This document shows, piece by piece, positions 16,901-24,686 of a stretch of 64,000 nt of DNA. The stretch covers positions 1 to 64,000 of the forward strand of contig JAJPIS010000118.1 in NCBI GenBank assembly GCA_021324635.1, in the 5' to 3' direction. The position numbers and the translations under genes are program-made. Numbering within the stretch: the first letter of the stretch is position 1; each line of letters opens with the position of its first letter. The notes under the pieces were generated by a model. That model ran no database searches and was not told the origin of the DNA. It saw only the letters and a list, made by a program, of their open reading frames with translations. This DNA is from Gemmatimonadota bacterium. Lineage in GTDB: Bacteria; Gemmatimonadota; Gemmatimonadetes; Gemmatimonadales; Gemmatimonadaceae.

Positions 16901-17182
16901 CGTCACCGTCGACAGCCCGAACATCGAGATCGAGCGCAGGTTGGTGACGTTGGGGGTCCCGTTCATCTCGCGCTCGATCGGCAGCGTGACCAGCTTCTCC
17001 ACTTCCTCGGCCGCATGACCCGGCCAGAGGGAGATGATCTGGACGTGCACGTCCTCGACGTCCGGGAAGGCCTCGACGGGGAGATTGTCGAAGGCGCGCA
17101 GGCCCATGACGACGACGAGGAGCGTGGCGCCGACGACGAGGAGCCGCTGCCGGAGCGCGAATCGGACGAGGCGTCGAAGCAT
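13976..17182 (-). CDS. CusA/CzcA-family heavy-metal RND efflux pump
   Basis: A 1068-aa inner-membrane proton antiporter subunit. The N-terminus has the first membrane helix followed by NLPVEAFPDVEDVHVQI, and EEVEKLVTLPIEREMNG is the standard heavy-metal RND opening. The TM4 signature reads DFGIIVDAAVVMVEAF, close to the D-F-G-x-x-x-D-G-A-x-x-x-x-E motif of the HME class with Ala for the second Gly. About twelve helices and two large periplasmic loops are visible. An unusual Ala/Pro-rich stretch (AAINAGLAAAGGALAGPLPI) lies after TM4. It would export a cation such as Cu, Ag, Zn, Co or Cd; the substrate cannot be fixed from sequence. The adaptor ends 13 bases upstream on the same strand. Confidence 0.93.
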   Translation of the reverse strand: MLRRLVRFALRQRLLVVGATLLVVVMGLRAFDNLPVEAFPDVEDVHVQIISLWPGHAAEEVEKLVTLPIEREMNGTPNVTNLRSISMFGLSTVTMTFEDGTADYFARQQALERLQSVTVPAGVTPGLASLSNSTGEIYRYTIRSARPLTDLKTLNDWVIVPAYRTVPGVADVVSFGGQIKQYQIDVDPVKMQAFGLTLGQVEQAVAAANANAGGGYLAHGFEKQVVRGVGLFGSLADIENVAVASRGGVPVRVHDIGAVSIGGAPREGIVAKDTADDVVEGIVLMRTGENALKVLEPVRAKTAALNATVLPRDVQLVPFYDRANLVNHTVHTVEENLVTGATLVLLILVIFLGDWRSAIIVGLVIPLSLLFAFILMDVRHVSANLISLGAVDFGIIVDAAVVMVEAFLVRLALDPPPSAEELADRAAGLAAINAGLAAAGGALAGPLPIPETPGPRQFRERASIEVRHRIATIAEGMGRPIMFAKAIVIIAFLPIFTFQRVEKRIFSPMAFTLTFALLGSLLLSLTLVPVLSSFWIRPERAGTEPRAARWLQRGFAPLLDWVLLRPRLSIGVALGALVVSLGIGSRLGTEFLPSLDEGNIWLTVTMPVGISLEQAKVIERQVRRTLLSYPQVTEVVSQLGRPDDGTDPKLSNNLEVYAELKPRGEWGDIHDKDELVRRMNARLGAIPGVDLNFSQYIKDNVEEALSGVKGELVVKIFGPDLHVLQDKADAVERVMATVRGVADLGVEQQFGQPQVRFEIDRAAIGRYNLAVADVDNAIETSIGGKTVTQYLDGDQVFDVRLRYPPPDRDNPNALERLPVSTPDGHTVPLGTVARMVTAEGASRISREANERRIAIKCSVRGRDEGSFVAEAQRRVADAVTLPPGYHILWGGQFENQRRATARLAVIVPASIVLIFVLLFSAFGSVKYASLILAMLPFALIGGIIILYVRGINLSVSAAVGFIALFGISVQNGVILLTEFNRQREAGLSVLAAVRVGTLDRLRPVVMTALMAMLGLLPAALSHGIGAETTRPFASVIVGGLVTATMLTLLLLPVLYVMFHEVPHEDIAA

Positions 17183-17195
17183 CAGCCGGCCCCGC

Positions 17196-18392
17196 TCAAC
17201 GGCCCAGCGTCGACTCGCCCGCGAGCAGGATGCTGCCGCGCGTCACGACGAGGTCTCCGGGCCGAACGCCGTCGGTGATCGAGGCCAGATAGCCGTCGTC
17301 GTCGGCGACCGTCACGGGCCGCCGGACGAACCGACCGGGCGCGAGCTGCACGAAGACGACACGCTCCGCGCCCTGGGTCACCAGCGCCTGGCTCGGGACC
17401 ACCGGCACGTGCCCCGAATCCGGCGCCAGGAGCCGCCCCTCGCCGAATGTCGCCGGCTTGAGGAGATGCGCCGGGTTGGGGAGGGTGGCGCGCACGCGCA
17501 CGGTCCGCGTCGTCGAATCGAGCGCCCCGCCGACGTACGAGACGCGGGCGATGAACCGGCGGTCGGGGGCCGCGTCGGTCGTGTAGATGAGGTGCTCGCC
17601 CCGCCGGAGGTGCGCGAGGTCCTGCTGGTAGGCGCTCGCGACGAGCCACAGGGTATCGAGGGACGAGATGGTGAACAGCGCCGCCCCCGGGTCGCTCGTC
17701 ACTTCCGCGCCGACGTTGGCCGAGCGGTCGATGACCTCGCCGCTCAACGGAGCCCGCAGGACGAAGTCGCCCGAGCTGTCGGCCGCTCCCGATCCGGCGC
17801 CGGTGGCCGACGGCCCGGCGAGCTGGGCGACTCGCTGCCGCGCCCGCACCTGCTCCGCCTGGGCCTGCGCCGCATCGCTCCGCGCCTGCTCGAGGTCCCG
17901 CTCGGCGATCACGTGGTGCGCGAAGAGATCGTCGGCGCGGCGGAGGGCCGCGGTCGCGAGGTTGACGGCGGCATCGGCCTTGGCCAGGTCGGCGGCCGCC
18001 TGGGCGAGATCGCTCGAGATGATGTGGGCCAGTGGTTGCCCGCGCGTCACGTGGTCGCCGGGCGCGGCGTCGATCGTCCGGATCCGACCCGCCACCGGCG
18101 ACGCGACCCGCACGGTGTGGTCCTCGTCCATGACCAGTTCCGCCGGCAGGGTGGCGACCACGCGCTCGGTCCGCGTCCGGACGGTGTCGACCGACACGTA
18201 GGCGAGCTGCGCGGGCTCGAGCCGAACCTCGTCGGCGGCCGTCGGTGAGCGGGAGGGGGACAGGGCAGCAGGCGGGGTGGGGGTCGCGTCCGCCTGCTTG
18301 TGACAGGCGGCCGCGCCCGGCGAGGCGAGCAGCAGCGCGAGCGCCGAGCGCACCACGCGGTGGATGCTGGACGAGCGGGGCACCATGTGCAT
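17196..18392 (-). CDS. RND efflux periplasmic adaptor lipoprotein (CusB/CzcB-like)
   Basis: A 398-aa membrane fusion protein. A basic N-terminus (MHMVPRSSSIHRVVRSA) and hydrophobic stretch end in GAAAC, a lipobox with the Cys near residue 30, so it is probably lipid-anchored in the periplasm. The lipoyl/barrel-sandwich halves surround a helical hairpin rich in Ala/Arg/Gln (about 125-190); VRVASPVAGRIRTI and VLRAPLSGEVIDR are the paired lipoyl motifs. A beta-barrel and C-terminal membrane-proximal domain follow. It links the CusA-like pump to the TolC-like channel encoded on either side. Confidence 0.92.
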   Translation of the reverse strand: MHMVPRSSSIHRVVRSALALLLASPGAAACHKQADATPTPPAALSPSRSPTAADEVRLEPAQLAYVSVDTVRTRTERVVATLPAELVMDEDHTVRVASPVAGRIRTIDAAPGDHVTRGQPLAHIISSDLAQAAADLAKADAAVNLATAALRRADDLFAHHVIAERDLEQARSDAAQAQAEQVRARQRVAQLAGPSATGAGSGAADSSGDFVLRAPLSGEVIDRSANVGAEVTSDPGAALFTISSLDTLWLVASAYQQDLAHLRRGEHLIYTTDAAPDRRFIARVSYVGGALDSTTRTVRVRATLPNPAHLLKPATFGEGRLLAPDSGHVPVVPSQALVTQGAERVVFVQLAPGRFVRRPVTVADDDGYLASITDGVRPGDLVVTRGSILLAGESTLGR

Positions 18393-18398
18393 GCGCGA

Positions 18399-19757
18399 TC
18401 AATCCGGGACGAGGTCGCGGCCCACCGCCTCGTCGATCGTGTAGACGCTGACCCAGAAGTCGTGGACCGTCGTATAGTACTCCACCAGGATGTCGCCGTT
18501 CGTCCGGATCGCGTCGAGCAGATCGAGAAGCGAGATCGCACCCCGCTGGTACGCGTACTGTGCCGTCGCCACCGCCTGCTGGGCCTTGGCCAGCAGGCCA
18601 CCCTGATACCGCGACGCCAGCGTTTCGGCCGAGCGATATCCGTCGATCGCCGTCACGACATCGCTCTCGACCTGCTTGCGGGCCCGGTCCTCGGTGATTT
18701 CGGCGACGTCGAGCCCCGCCTGAGCCTTCTCGCGCTCGCCGCCGAACCAGTCGAAGAGCGGCACCGGCGCGCTGAGGAAGAACGCGAAGTGCGATGCGCC
18801 GGCGAATGGCGGGGTGGACGGGTACAGTTGGTCCGGCTGATAGGTCACGCCGACGTTCGGGGTCGGGAAGAGGAGCGACCGCGCGAAGGACCGGATCGAG
18901 CGGCTCTGCCCCGTCCGCTCCCGCGCGCTCCGGAGATCCGGGCGCGACGCGGCGGCGATCGCGAGCAGGGAGTCCATCGGCAGCGCGACCGGCCGGTACT
19001 CGAGCGTCCCGCTGACCCGGAAGGCGGTGTCCGGATGGCGGACGCCCATCAGGAGCTGGAGCGCGAGTCGGGCCGCGCGGGCGGTCGCCTGCGCCTTGGC
19101 GAGCGCCGCGTCTCCGCGCGCCAACTCCAGTTGACTGGTGACGAGGTTCCGGTCCGGGAGATCCCCCGCGCGGACGCGAGCCGAGTCGGCCGTGAGGATC
19201 TGGGCGAGCACCGTCCGCTGCCGACCGGCAACGTCGACCAGCGCCTCGTCGAGCAGCTCGTCGTAGAACGCCTGGCGGACCGCGAACGTGGTGATGCGCA
19301 CCTGGTCGGCAAAGTCATCGGCGGTCGCGACCTGCCCCTGCCGGGCCGCTCGGACGCGGAAGACCCGCTGCGGGGTGATGTCGAGATCGAGCGTCGCGGA
19401 ATACTGGAACGGGATCCCGGGCACGACCGAGGTGACGGGGTTGGGGAAGGCGCGCGCCACGCGTACCTCGCCGTGCGCGGAATCCACGTGTGCCCGCGCC
19501 ACCCGGATGTCCGGGTTCTCGCGGAGCGCGATGGCGAGCACCTCGTGGAGCGTCGGCGCGGGAGGGGGAGGGGCAGCGGCACCCCGACCGACGGACCCCT
19601 GCGCGCGCCCGACAGTCGCCAGCGTGGCGAGGGCAGTGACGGCGGCCAGGCGGGCCAGGGCGGCCGGGGCGGCCGGGGCGGCCACGGGACCCCTGCCGGC
19701 GGCGCGCGTCCCCGGGGTGCGCGTGCCCGGCCTGCGCGCGTCCCCGGTCCCGGTCAC
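18399..19757 (-). CDS. TolC-family outer-membrane channel of the metal efflux system
   Basis: A 452-aa protein from a GTG start overlapping the stop of the PBP4 gene (GTGA). A Pro/Arg/Gly-rich leader of about 30 residues precedes a signal-like stretch (LAAVTALATLATVGRAQG). The mature protein begins with LHEVLAIALRENPDIRVARA, the usual opening of an OEP repeat, and continues with two long alpha-hairpin repeats; QYAYQRGAISLLDLLDA is the typical end of the second. It forms the trimeric exit duct of the RND system, with the adaptor starting 6 bases downstream. Confidence 0.9.
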   Translation of the reverse strand: MTGTGDARRPGTRTPGTRAAGRGPVAAPAAPAALARLAAVTALATLATVGRAQGSVGRGAAAPPPPAPTLHEVLAIALRENPDIRVARAHVDSAHGEVRVARAFPNPVTSVVPGIPFQYSATLDLDITPQRVFRVRAARQGQVATADDFADQVRITTFAVRQAFYDELLDEALVDVAGRQRTVLAQILTADSARVRAGDLPDRNLVTSQLELARGDAALAKAQATARAARLALQLLMGVRHPDTAFRVSGTLEYRPVALPMDSLLAIAAASRPDLRSARERTGQSRSIRSFARSLLFPTPNVGVTYQPDQLYPSTPPFAGASHFAFFLSAPVPLFDWFGGEREKAQAGLDVAEITEDRARKQVESDVVTAIDGYRSAETLASRYQGGLLAKAQQAVATAQYAYQRGAISLLDLLDAIRTNGDILVEYYTTVHDFWVSVYTIDEAVGRDLVPD

Positions 19758-21298
19758 TCCCGCACGAACGAGGCGAGCGTGGCGCCCATGCCGTCGATCG
19801 TGGTCTTGGCGTTCCACCGGTCGGAGCCGTTGTAGATGAAGCTGAAGGCCAGCACCTCGCCGTCGATCGCCGTCACGTAGCCGCCGAGCGAGATCACGTC
19901 GTCGGTCGTGCCGGTCTTCGCGTGGAGGTTGCCCTGTGCCGGCGTCCGGCGCATCCGCCGGCGGAGCAGCTCCGACTCGCCGGCGACCGGGAGCGACGCA
20001 TGAAACGCGGGGCCCCAGGAGGCGCGGTCGGCGTACGACAGCAGATCGACCATCGCGCGGGGGGTCACGCGGTCCAGCGTCGAGAGCCCGCTCCCGTCGG
20101 TGACGCTCACCGCGTTCGCGGGCGCGCCGACCTTGTCGGTCAGGAATCGGCGAAGCAGGGCGGCGCCGAGGTCCACCGAGCCGACTGCCGAGCGGTCGGG
20201 GCCGCGCACCGCGTCGCGGAACAGCAGCTCCGCGTAGTGATTGATGCTCTCGCGGTTCATCGCCGCGACGATGCGGGCGAGCGGTGGGGAGGGGAGCGAT
20301 GTCACCTTGATCGCCGTGGCCGGCGTCGGGCCGAGTCGGATCCGGCCGTCCACCCGCACGCCGGCCGCCGCCAGCGCGTCGCGGAAGGCGCCGACGGTGA
20401 AGAGCGCCGGGTCCTCGATCACGAGCTCGTACAGCCGAGTGCCGCATCGCGAGCCGATCCAGCCGCTGGCGACGATCGAGCCGTCGCCGCGTGCCCGGAC
20501 GATGATCCGCGACCCCGCGCTCCCGGCGACCGTGCGCACCTGGTTGCGCACCGGCAGGGCGCTGGACGACGGCTCGAGCGCGACCGACGCGGCCTTCCCG
20601 TTCGCCCCCGGCGAGACGGCGACCCAGACGAGATTGTCGTTCAGCGACAGCGCCGAGACGCGGGCGGCATAGCTCGCCCCGAGATAGCGGTGTAGCCACC
20701 CGACGGGAATGGCCTGCCCGGCAAAGGCCGTCGCATCGCCCACGAGGTCCCCGTGCACGCGCCGGACGCCGGTCGCCGCGACGGCACGCGCCAGCGCCTG
20801 CATCGGCGCGTCCGGCTCACCGCGCAGGAAGCGGTTCGAGAGCGACGGGTCGCCGTCACCGCGCAGCACCAGGTTCCCCTCGATGCCGCCGGCGGAGTCG
20901 ATCGGGCCATCCCGCAGGACATCGGTCGCGAACTCGTAGTCGGGGCCGAGGCGATCGAACGCCAGCGCCGAGGTGAAGAGCTTCATCGTCGACGCGGGGC
21001 GCAGCGACTGGTCGGGGTTGATCTCGAACAGCGTATCGCCGCGGGTCAGCGAGACGACCATGATCCCCCAGCGGCCGCTCCGGACGCGGCTGTGCAGCAT
21101 CGACGCGAGATCGGCGTCCAGCGCCTCCACGCTTCGCGGGGCGTCGTAGCGCAGGGGGAGGAGCGACGTGGCATGGCGGCGCTGCCGCCGCCCGTGGCGC
21201 GACTGCGCGGTGAGGGGCGTGGCGCCGGCGGCCAGGAGCAGACATGTGGCGCAGGCCACCGGGAACCGGTGGATGAGCCAGTGAGGTCGGGATCTCAT
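19754..21298 (-). CDS. dacB: D-alanyl-D-alanine carboxypeptidase/endopeptidase (PBP4, S13 family)
   Basis: A 514-aa periplasmic penicillin-binding protein. The signal peptide is RFPVACATCLLLAAGATPLTAQ, and the start at 21298 was chosen to place it at the N-terminus; an upstream in-frame ATG at 21328 adds 10 residues. The active-site triad is complete: S-x-x-K in RPASTMKLFTSAL, S-x-N in ESINHYAELLF and K-T-G in LHAKTGTTDDV. Also typical are DGDPSLSNRF and VSVTDGSGLS. It cleaves peptide cross-links in peptidoglycan during growth or recycling. Its stop overlaps the TolC start, an uncommon pairing with a metal pump. Confidence 0.93.
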   Translation of the reverse strand: MRSRPHWLIHRFPVACATCLLLAAGATPLTAQSRHGRRQRRHATSLLPLRYDAPRSVEALDADLASMLHSRVRSGRWGIMVVSLTRGDTLFEINPDQSLRPASTMKLFTSALAFDRLGPDYEFATDVLRDGPIDSAGGIEGNLVLRGDGDPSLSNRFLRGEPDAPMQALARAVAATGVRRVHGDLVGDATAFAGQAIPVGWLHRYLGASYAARVSALSLNDNLVWVAVSPGANGKAASVALEPSSSALPVRNQVRTVAGSAGSRIIVRARGDGSIVASGWIGSRCGTRLYELVIEDPALFTVGAFRDALAAAGVRVDGRIRLGPTPATAIKVTSLPSPPLARIVAAMNRESINHYAELLFRDAVRGPDRSAVGSVDLGAALLRRFLTDKVGAPANAVSVTDGSGLSTLDRVTPRAMVDLLSYADRASWGPAFHASLPVAGESELLRRRMRRTPAQGNLHAKTGTTDDVISLGGYVTAIDGEVLAFSFIYNGSDRWNAKTTIDGMGATLASFVRE

Positions 21299-21365
21299 GA
21301 GCGCAGCAGAAGAGCGACGAGCGGACAAGCCTAGCAGCCGCGACGGCGCGCGGGCAAGGCACGAG

Positions 21366-22781
21366 CTACACCTTTACGAAGATTTCTCGACGGTACAACA
21401 GTGTCAGGACGCCCAGCCAGACGAGGACGAAACTGATCGCGAACCCCAACGAGGCGAGCCGCGGCTCGAGCCAGGACGCGTAGGCCGTGCGATAGATGGC
21501 CGTCTCGAGGGGCACCGGCCCGGCGGCGGTCGGCACGGTGATTACCGAGTAGATGAGGCGCGCCATCGCGTCGGACCCAACGAAGGCGACGATCGGGTTG
21601 ACGCCGAAGATGACGAACGGCTGCGCCCACCGCCGCGCCCGGGCCGCCACCCGCCCGGCGGCGTGCCGCGAGTCGGCTCCGAGGCCGTCGATCAGCCAGA
21701 GGCAGACGCCCAGGGTGAGGGCCGCCAGACCCCCTGACAGGAGCACGTAGGAGCTGGTCCAGAGGGTCTTGTTGATGGGGAACACCCATCCCCAGGCACA
21801 GCCAGCGGCCGCCACCACTCCGCCCACGGCCATGAGCCCGCTTAGCCGCTCGGCGATCGGCCGGTCGGCCCCGATCCACCGACCGGCGATCACACCCAGC
21901 ATCGTCGTGGCGACCGCGGGCACCGTGGACAGCACCCCTTCCGGGTCCCACGTCTTCGACAGCGCCCAGATGTGGTTCCCGAGACCCCACCCGCTCCAAT
22001 CCAGCACCAGCCGGTCGACCCAGGCCGCGAGCGTCCCTTGCGGCACGGTCTCGGTCGCCCAACCGGGCAGCCCCGAGTCGGGGACGGGAACGATCGTGAG
22101 GAGGGCCCAGTAGCCGAGCAGGATCCCAGCCGTGACGACTACCTGCGCACGCAGGCCGGTCCGGAGGGTCAGCAGCGCGGCGACGATGTAGACCAGCCCG
22201 ATCCGTTGGAGGATCCCCGGCCCCCGGACGCGCAGCAGGCGATCGACGATGCGCTCGACGGCGCCCGGGTCGGCGTGACCGGGGATCGGCCCCCAACTGA
22301 AGAAGGGGAACCAGCTCAGCAGCAGCCCCAGCAGGATGATCACGCCGCCGCGCCGAACGATCTGCCGCACCAGCGCCGAGTCGTCGGCGCCCCGCGCTCG
22401 GCGCGCCGTCAACGACAGGTGCGTCGTGATGCCGACGATGAACAGGAAGAACGGGAAGATGAGGTCGGTCGGTGTCCACCCGTTCCAGGCCGCGTGCTCG
22501 AGCGGCGGGAAGATGTGTCCCCAACTGCCGGGATCGTTGACGAGCAGCATCCCGGCGACGGTCATCCCGCGGAAGACGTCGAGCGCGACGAGCCGCCGCG
22601 TCGTGCCCGCGGCTCCGGCCGGCCCATGCCGGGCAGCGCCCCCGGGGTCAGCACCGCCCGTCGCGCCCCCGCCCCCCCCGGCGCCCCCGGCGCCCCCGAA
22701 CCCGTGGCCGGCCCCGTCGGCCGGGGCCGGCCGGCCGGGCGCCTCCAACGCCGGCGGCGGCGCAGACGCGCCGGCGATCAC
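21366..22781 (-). CDS. HGSNAT/DUF5009-family membrane acyltransferase
   Basis: A 471-aa protein from a GTG start overlapping the ctaG stop. Residues 1-60 are a Gly/Ala/Pro-rich cytoplasmic tail without homology signal. RRLVALDVFRGMTVAGMLLVNDPG and LEHAAWNGWTPTDLIFPFFL then mark the family of heparan-alpha-glucosaminide N-acetyltransferase, whose conserved His is in the second block. About ten membrane helices follow. Family members transfer acetyl groups across the membrane to sugar amines; the bacterial substrate is unknown. Its position at the end of the oxidase operon is probably co-transcription, not shared function. Confidence 0.86.
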   Translation of the reverse strand: MIAGASAPPPALEAPGRPAPADGAGHGFGGAGGAGGGGGATGGADPGGAARHGPAGAAGTTRRLVALDVFRGMTVAGMLLVNDPGSWGHIFPPLEHAAWNGWTPTDLIFPFFLFIVGITTHLSLTARRARGADDSALVRQIVRRGGVIILLGLLLSWFPFFSWGPIPGHADPGAVERIVDRLLRVRGPGILQRIGLVYIVAALLTLRTGLRAQVVVTAGILLGYWALLTIVPVPDSGLPGWATETVPQGTLAAWVDRLVLDWSGWGLGNHIWALSKTWDPEGVLSTVPAVATTMLGVIAGRWIGADRPIAERLSGLMAVGGVVAAAGCAWGWVFPINKTLWTSSYVLLSGGLAALTLGVCLWLIDGLGADSRHAAGRVAARARRWAQPFVIFGVNPIVAFVGSDAMARLIYSVITVPTAAGPVPLETAIYRTAYASWLEPRLASLGFAISFVLVWLGVLTLLYRREIFVKV

Positions 22782-23593
22782 GCCCGCACCTGCGCAGCCT
22801 CCCTCGTGTCCTCGCCGCGTGCCGCCCACTTGAAGAAGACGATCGTCATGACCCCATAGAGAAAGAGGCCACCGGGGATCCACATGATGAGCCCACCGAT
22901 CATCTGGTCCTCGAGCGGCAGGAGCCCCCAGATACGCGGCGCCGCCTCGTACGCCGGGTAGAGGATGTGATCGGCCATCGCGATATAGATCGCGACGATG
23001 GACATCGGGAGGCTCATGAGGAAGCAGTACAGCATCTGACCCGGGTAGGGCAGGCGGGGCAACTCCGGCATGGGGCTCAGCAACGGCCACCACATGAGCA
23101 CCCCGGTCGCCAGGAACAGCAGATGCTCGGCGATGTGCACGGGGTGGTGCGCCATGGCCAGGTTGTAGAGCGGGGGCAGGTGCCAGGCGGCGATGGCCAC
23201 GTTGAAGATCACGAAGCAGACCCCCGGGCGCGTCAGCCACCGCGCAACCGCACCGATCGCCGGCACGCGGAGCGCCGGGCGGAGCATCCAGCCGGGTGTC
23301 CCGATCACCAGGAGCGGTGCGACGGCGAAGACCAGCACGAGATGCTGGACCATGTGCGCGCTGAACAGGTAGTCGTCGCTCAGGTCATGGAGCGGCCCGT
23401 TGAGCGCCAGGAACATCGTCGCCAGCCCGGCGGCGAAGCTCGTGCGCTGCATCGGGGTCGGCCGGCGTCCCGTCGCCGGCCGCTCGGCCCGTGCCCGCCA
23501 GGCGTAGAGCGCCGCGAGCCCGGCGACGCCGATCACCGTGCTCGGGTGCACGCTGAAGGCGGCCATCCCCGCCGGGGCCAACGGGTGGAGCAT
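22778..23593 (-). CDS. ctaG: Cytochrome c oxidase assembly protein, caa3-type CtaG
   Basis: A 271-aa polytopic membrane protein with about seven helices. Conserved blocks include FLALNGPLHDLSDDYLFSAHMVQHLVL, AIAAWHLPPLYN and HIAEHLLFLATGVLMWWPLL; the repeated membrane His residues are typical of the Caa3_CtaG family (different from Cox11-type CtaG). It assists copper insertion into the oxidase. It follows the subunit IV gene by 5 bases and overlaps the next gene's GTG start. Confidence 0.92.
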   Translation of the reverse strand: MLHPLAPAGMAAFSVHPSTVIGVAGLAALYAWRARAERPATGRRPTPMQRTSFAAGLATMFLALNGPLHDLSDDYLFSAHMVQHLVLVFAVAPLLVIGTPGWMLRPALRVPAIGAVARWLTRPGVCFVIFNVAIAAWHLPPLYNLAMAHHPVHIAEHLLFLATGVLMWWPLLSPMPELPRLPYPGQMLYCFLMSLPMSIVAIYIAMADHILYPAYEAAPRIWGLLPLEDQMIGGLIMWIPGGLFLYGVMTIVFFKWAARGEDTREAAQVRA

Positions 23594-23598
23594 GACGC

Positions 23599-23976
23599 CT
23601 AGGACAGCAATCCGAGCCTGACGGCCACCTTGCCGAAGAGGAACAGCAGGGCCACGATCGTGAACATGGCGACGATCAGCGGGCCGGTGAACAGGGCCCG
23701 GAACAGCTTGTGGTCGTACTTGAGGTGCATGTAGAACAGGACCACGATCCCGAACTTGAGCGCCGAGAGGGCGAGCAGGACGGGGACGAACCAGACGGAC
23801 GCCACGAAGGACGGGACATAATAGCACCACACCTCGGCGACCGTGATCACGGTGAGGATCGTCGCCACCTTCCAGTACGTCGACCACGTCGGGTGCTCGT
23901 GGACCGCTCCCTCGAGGTGGCCCTGGGCCGCCAGCGCCGCAGCGGTCTGCCCGTGATGGGACTCCGGAGATGTCAT
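23599..23976 (-). CDS. ctaF: Cytochrome c oxidase subunit IV (caa3 type)
   Basis: A 125-aa protein with three membrane helices and a His-containing soluble N-terminus. TYWKVATILTVITVAEVWCYY, the central helix and FGIVVLFYMHLKYDHKLF are characteristic of the prokaryotic COX4 (CyoD/CtaF-like) family; the MHLKYD block between helices two and three is the best marker. It stabilises the copper site and assembly. Position between subunit III and ctaG is the usual caa3 order. Confidence 0.9.
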   Translation of the reverse strand: MTSPESHHGQTAAALAAQGHLEGAVHEHPTWSTYWKVATILTVITVAEVWCYYVPSFVASVWFVPVLLALSALKFGIVVLFYMHLKYDHKLFRALFTGPLIVAMFTIVALLFLFGKVAVRLGLLS

Positions 23977-23986
23977 CGGCGGCTCC

Positions 23987-24673
23987 CTACCTGATCAGAT
24001 AAACGAGGGTGAAGATCGCGATCCAGACGACGTCCACGAAGTGCCAGTACAGCGCCATGATGTCGACGTTGAGGGCATCCTTGGGTCCGAGCCCCCGCTT
24101 GAAGTCGACCGCCAGCATCGTGCAGAGCCAGAGCACGCCCGCCGTCACGTGTGCGCCGTGAAAGCCGGTCAGCGTGAAGAACGAGGAGCCGAACAGGTTC
24201 GTGCGGATGCTCACGCCCTCGTGCACGAACGACGTGAACTCGAACGCCTGGAAGCCGAGGAAGGTCGTCCCGAGCAGGGCCGTCATGAAGAGCCAGAGCT
24301 TGGACGAGCCGAGGATCTTCTCGCCCATGGTGACCTTGGGCTTGTCCCTGTTCTCGACCGCTGCTAGGGCGAGGACCATCGCGAGCGACGACATGAGGAG
24401 CACGAAGGTCGACGCCGACGTCACCGGGATGTTGAGGATCGCCCGGAAATGATGGCCCGTCGACGGGTCGGTCCAGGCCTCGTGCGGGAACGGCCCGACG
24501 ACGCTCCGCCCCTTGTAGATCAGATAGGTCGAGATGAGCGAGGCGAAGAGCATGCACTCCGAGCCGATGAACGCCCAGATCCCGATCTTCCGGTGCGGGA
24601 GCCCCGTGGTCGTATAGGTGTGCTCGACGCCGGCAGCGGGAACGATGACGTCGGGCATGGCGAAGGAATCCAT
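23987..24673 (-). CDS. ctaE: Cytochrome c oxidase subunit III
   Basis: A 228-aa protein with five predicted membrane helices, the short bacterial caa3 form. GLPHRKIGIWAFIGSECMLFASL is the opening helix; FLGFQAFEFTSFVHEG and FFTLTGFHGAHVTAGVLWL, then ALYWHFVDVVWIAIFTLVYL, are the family's conserved helices. It packs against subunit I and protects proton uptake during turnover. It starts 13 bases after the subunit I stop. Confidence 0.95.
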   Translation of the reverse strand: MDSFAMPDVIVPAAGVEHTYTTTGLPHRKIGIWAFIGSECMLFASLISTYLIYKGRSVVGPFPHEAWTDPSTGHHFRAILNIPVTSASTFVLLMSSLAMVLALAAVENRDKPKVTMGEKILGSSKLWLFMTALLGTTFLGFQAFEFTSFVHEGVSIRTNLFGSSFFTLTGFHGAHVTAGVLWLCTMLAVDFKRGLGPKDALNVDIMALYWHFVDVVWIAIFTLVYLIR

Positions 24674-24686
24674 GGAAGGCGCGTCC

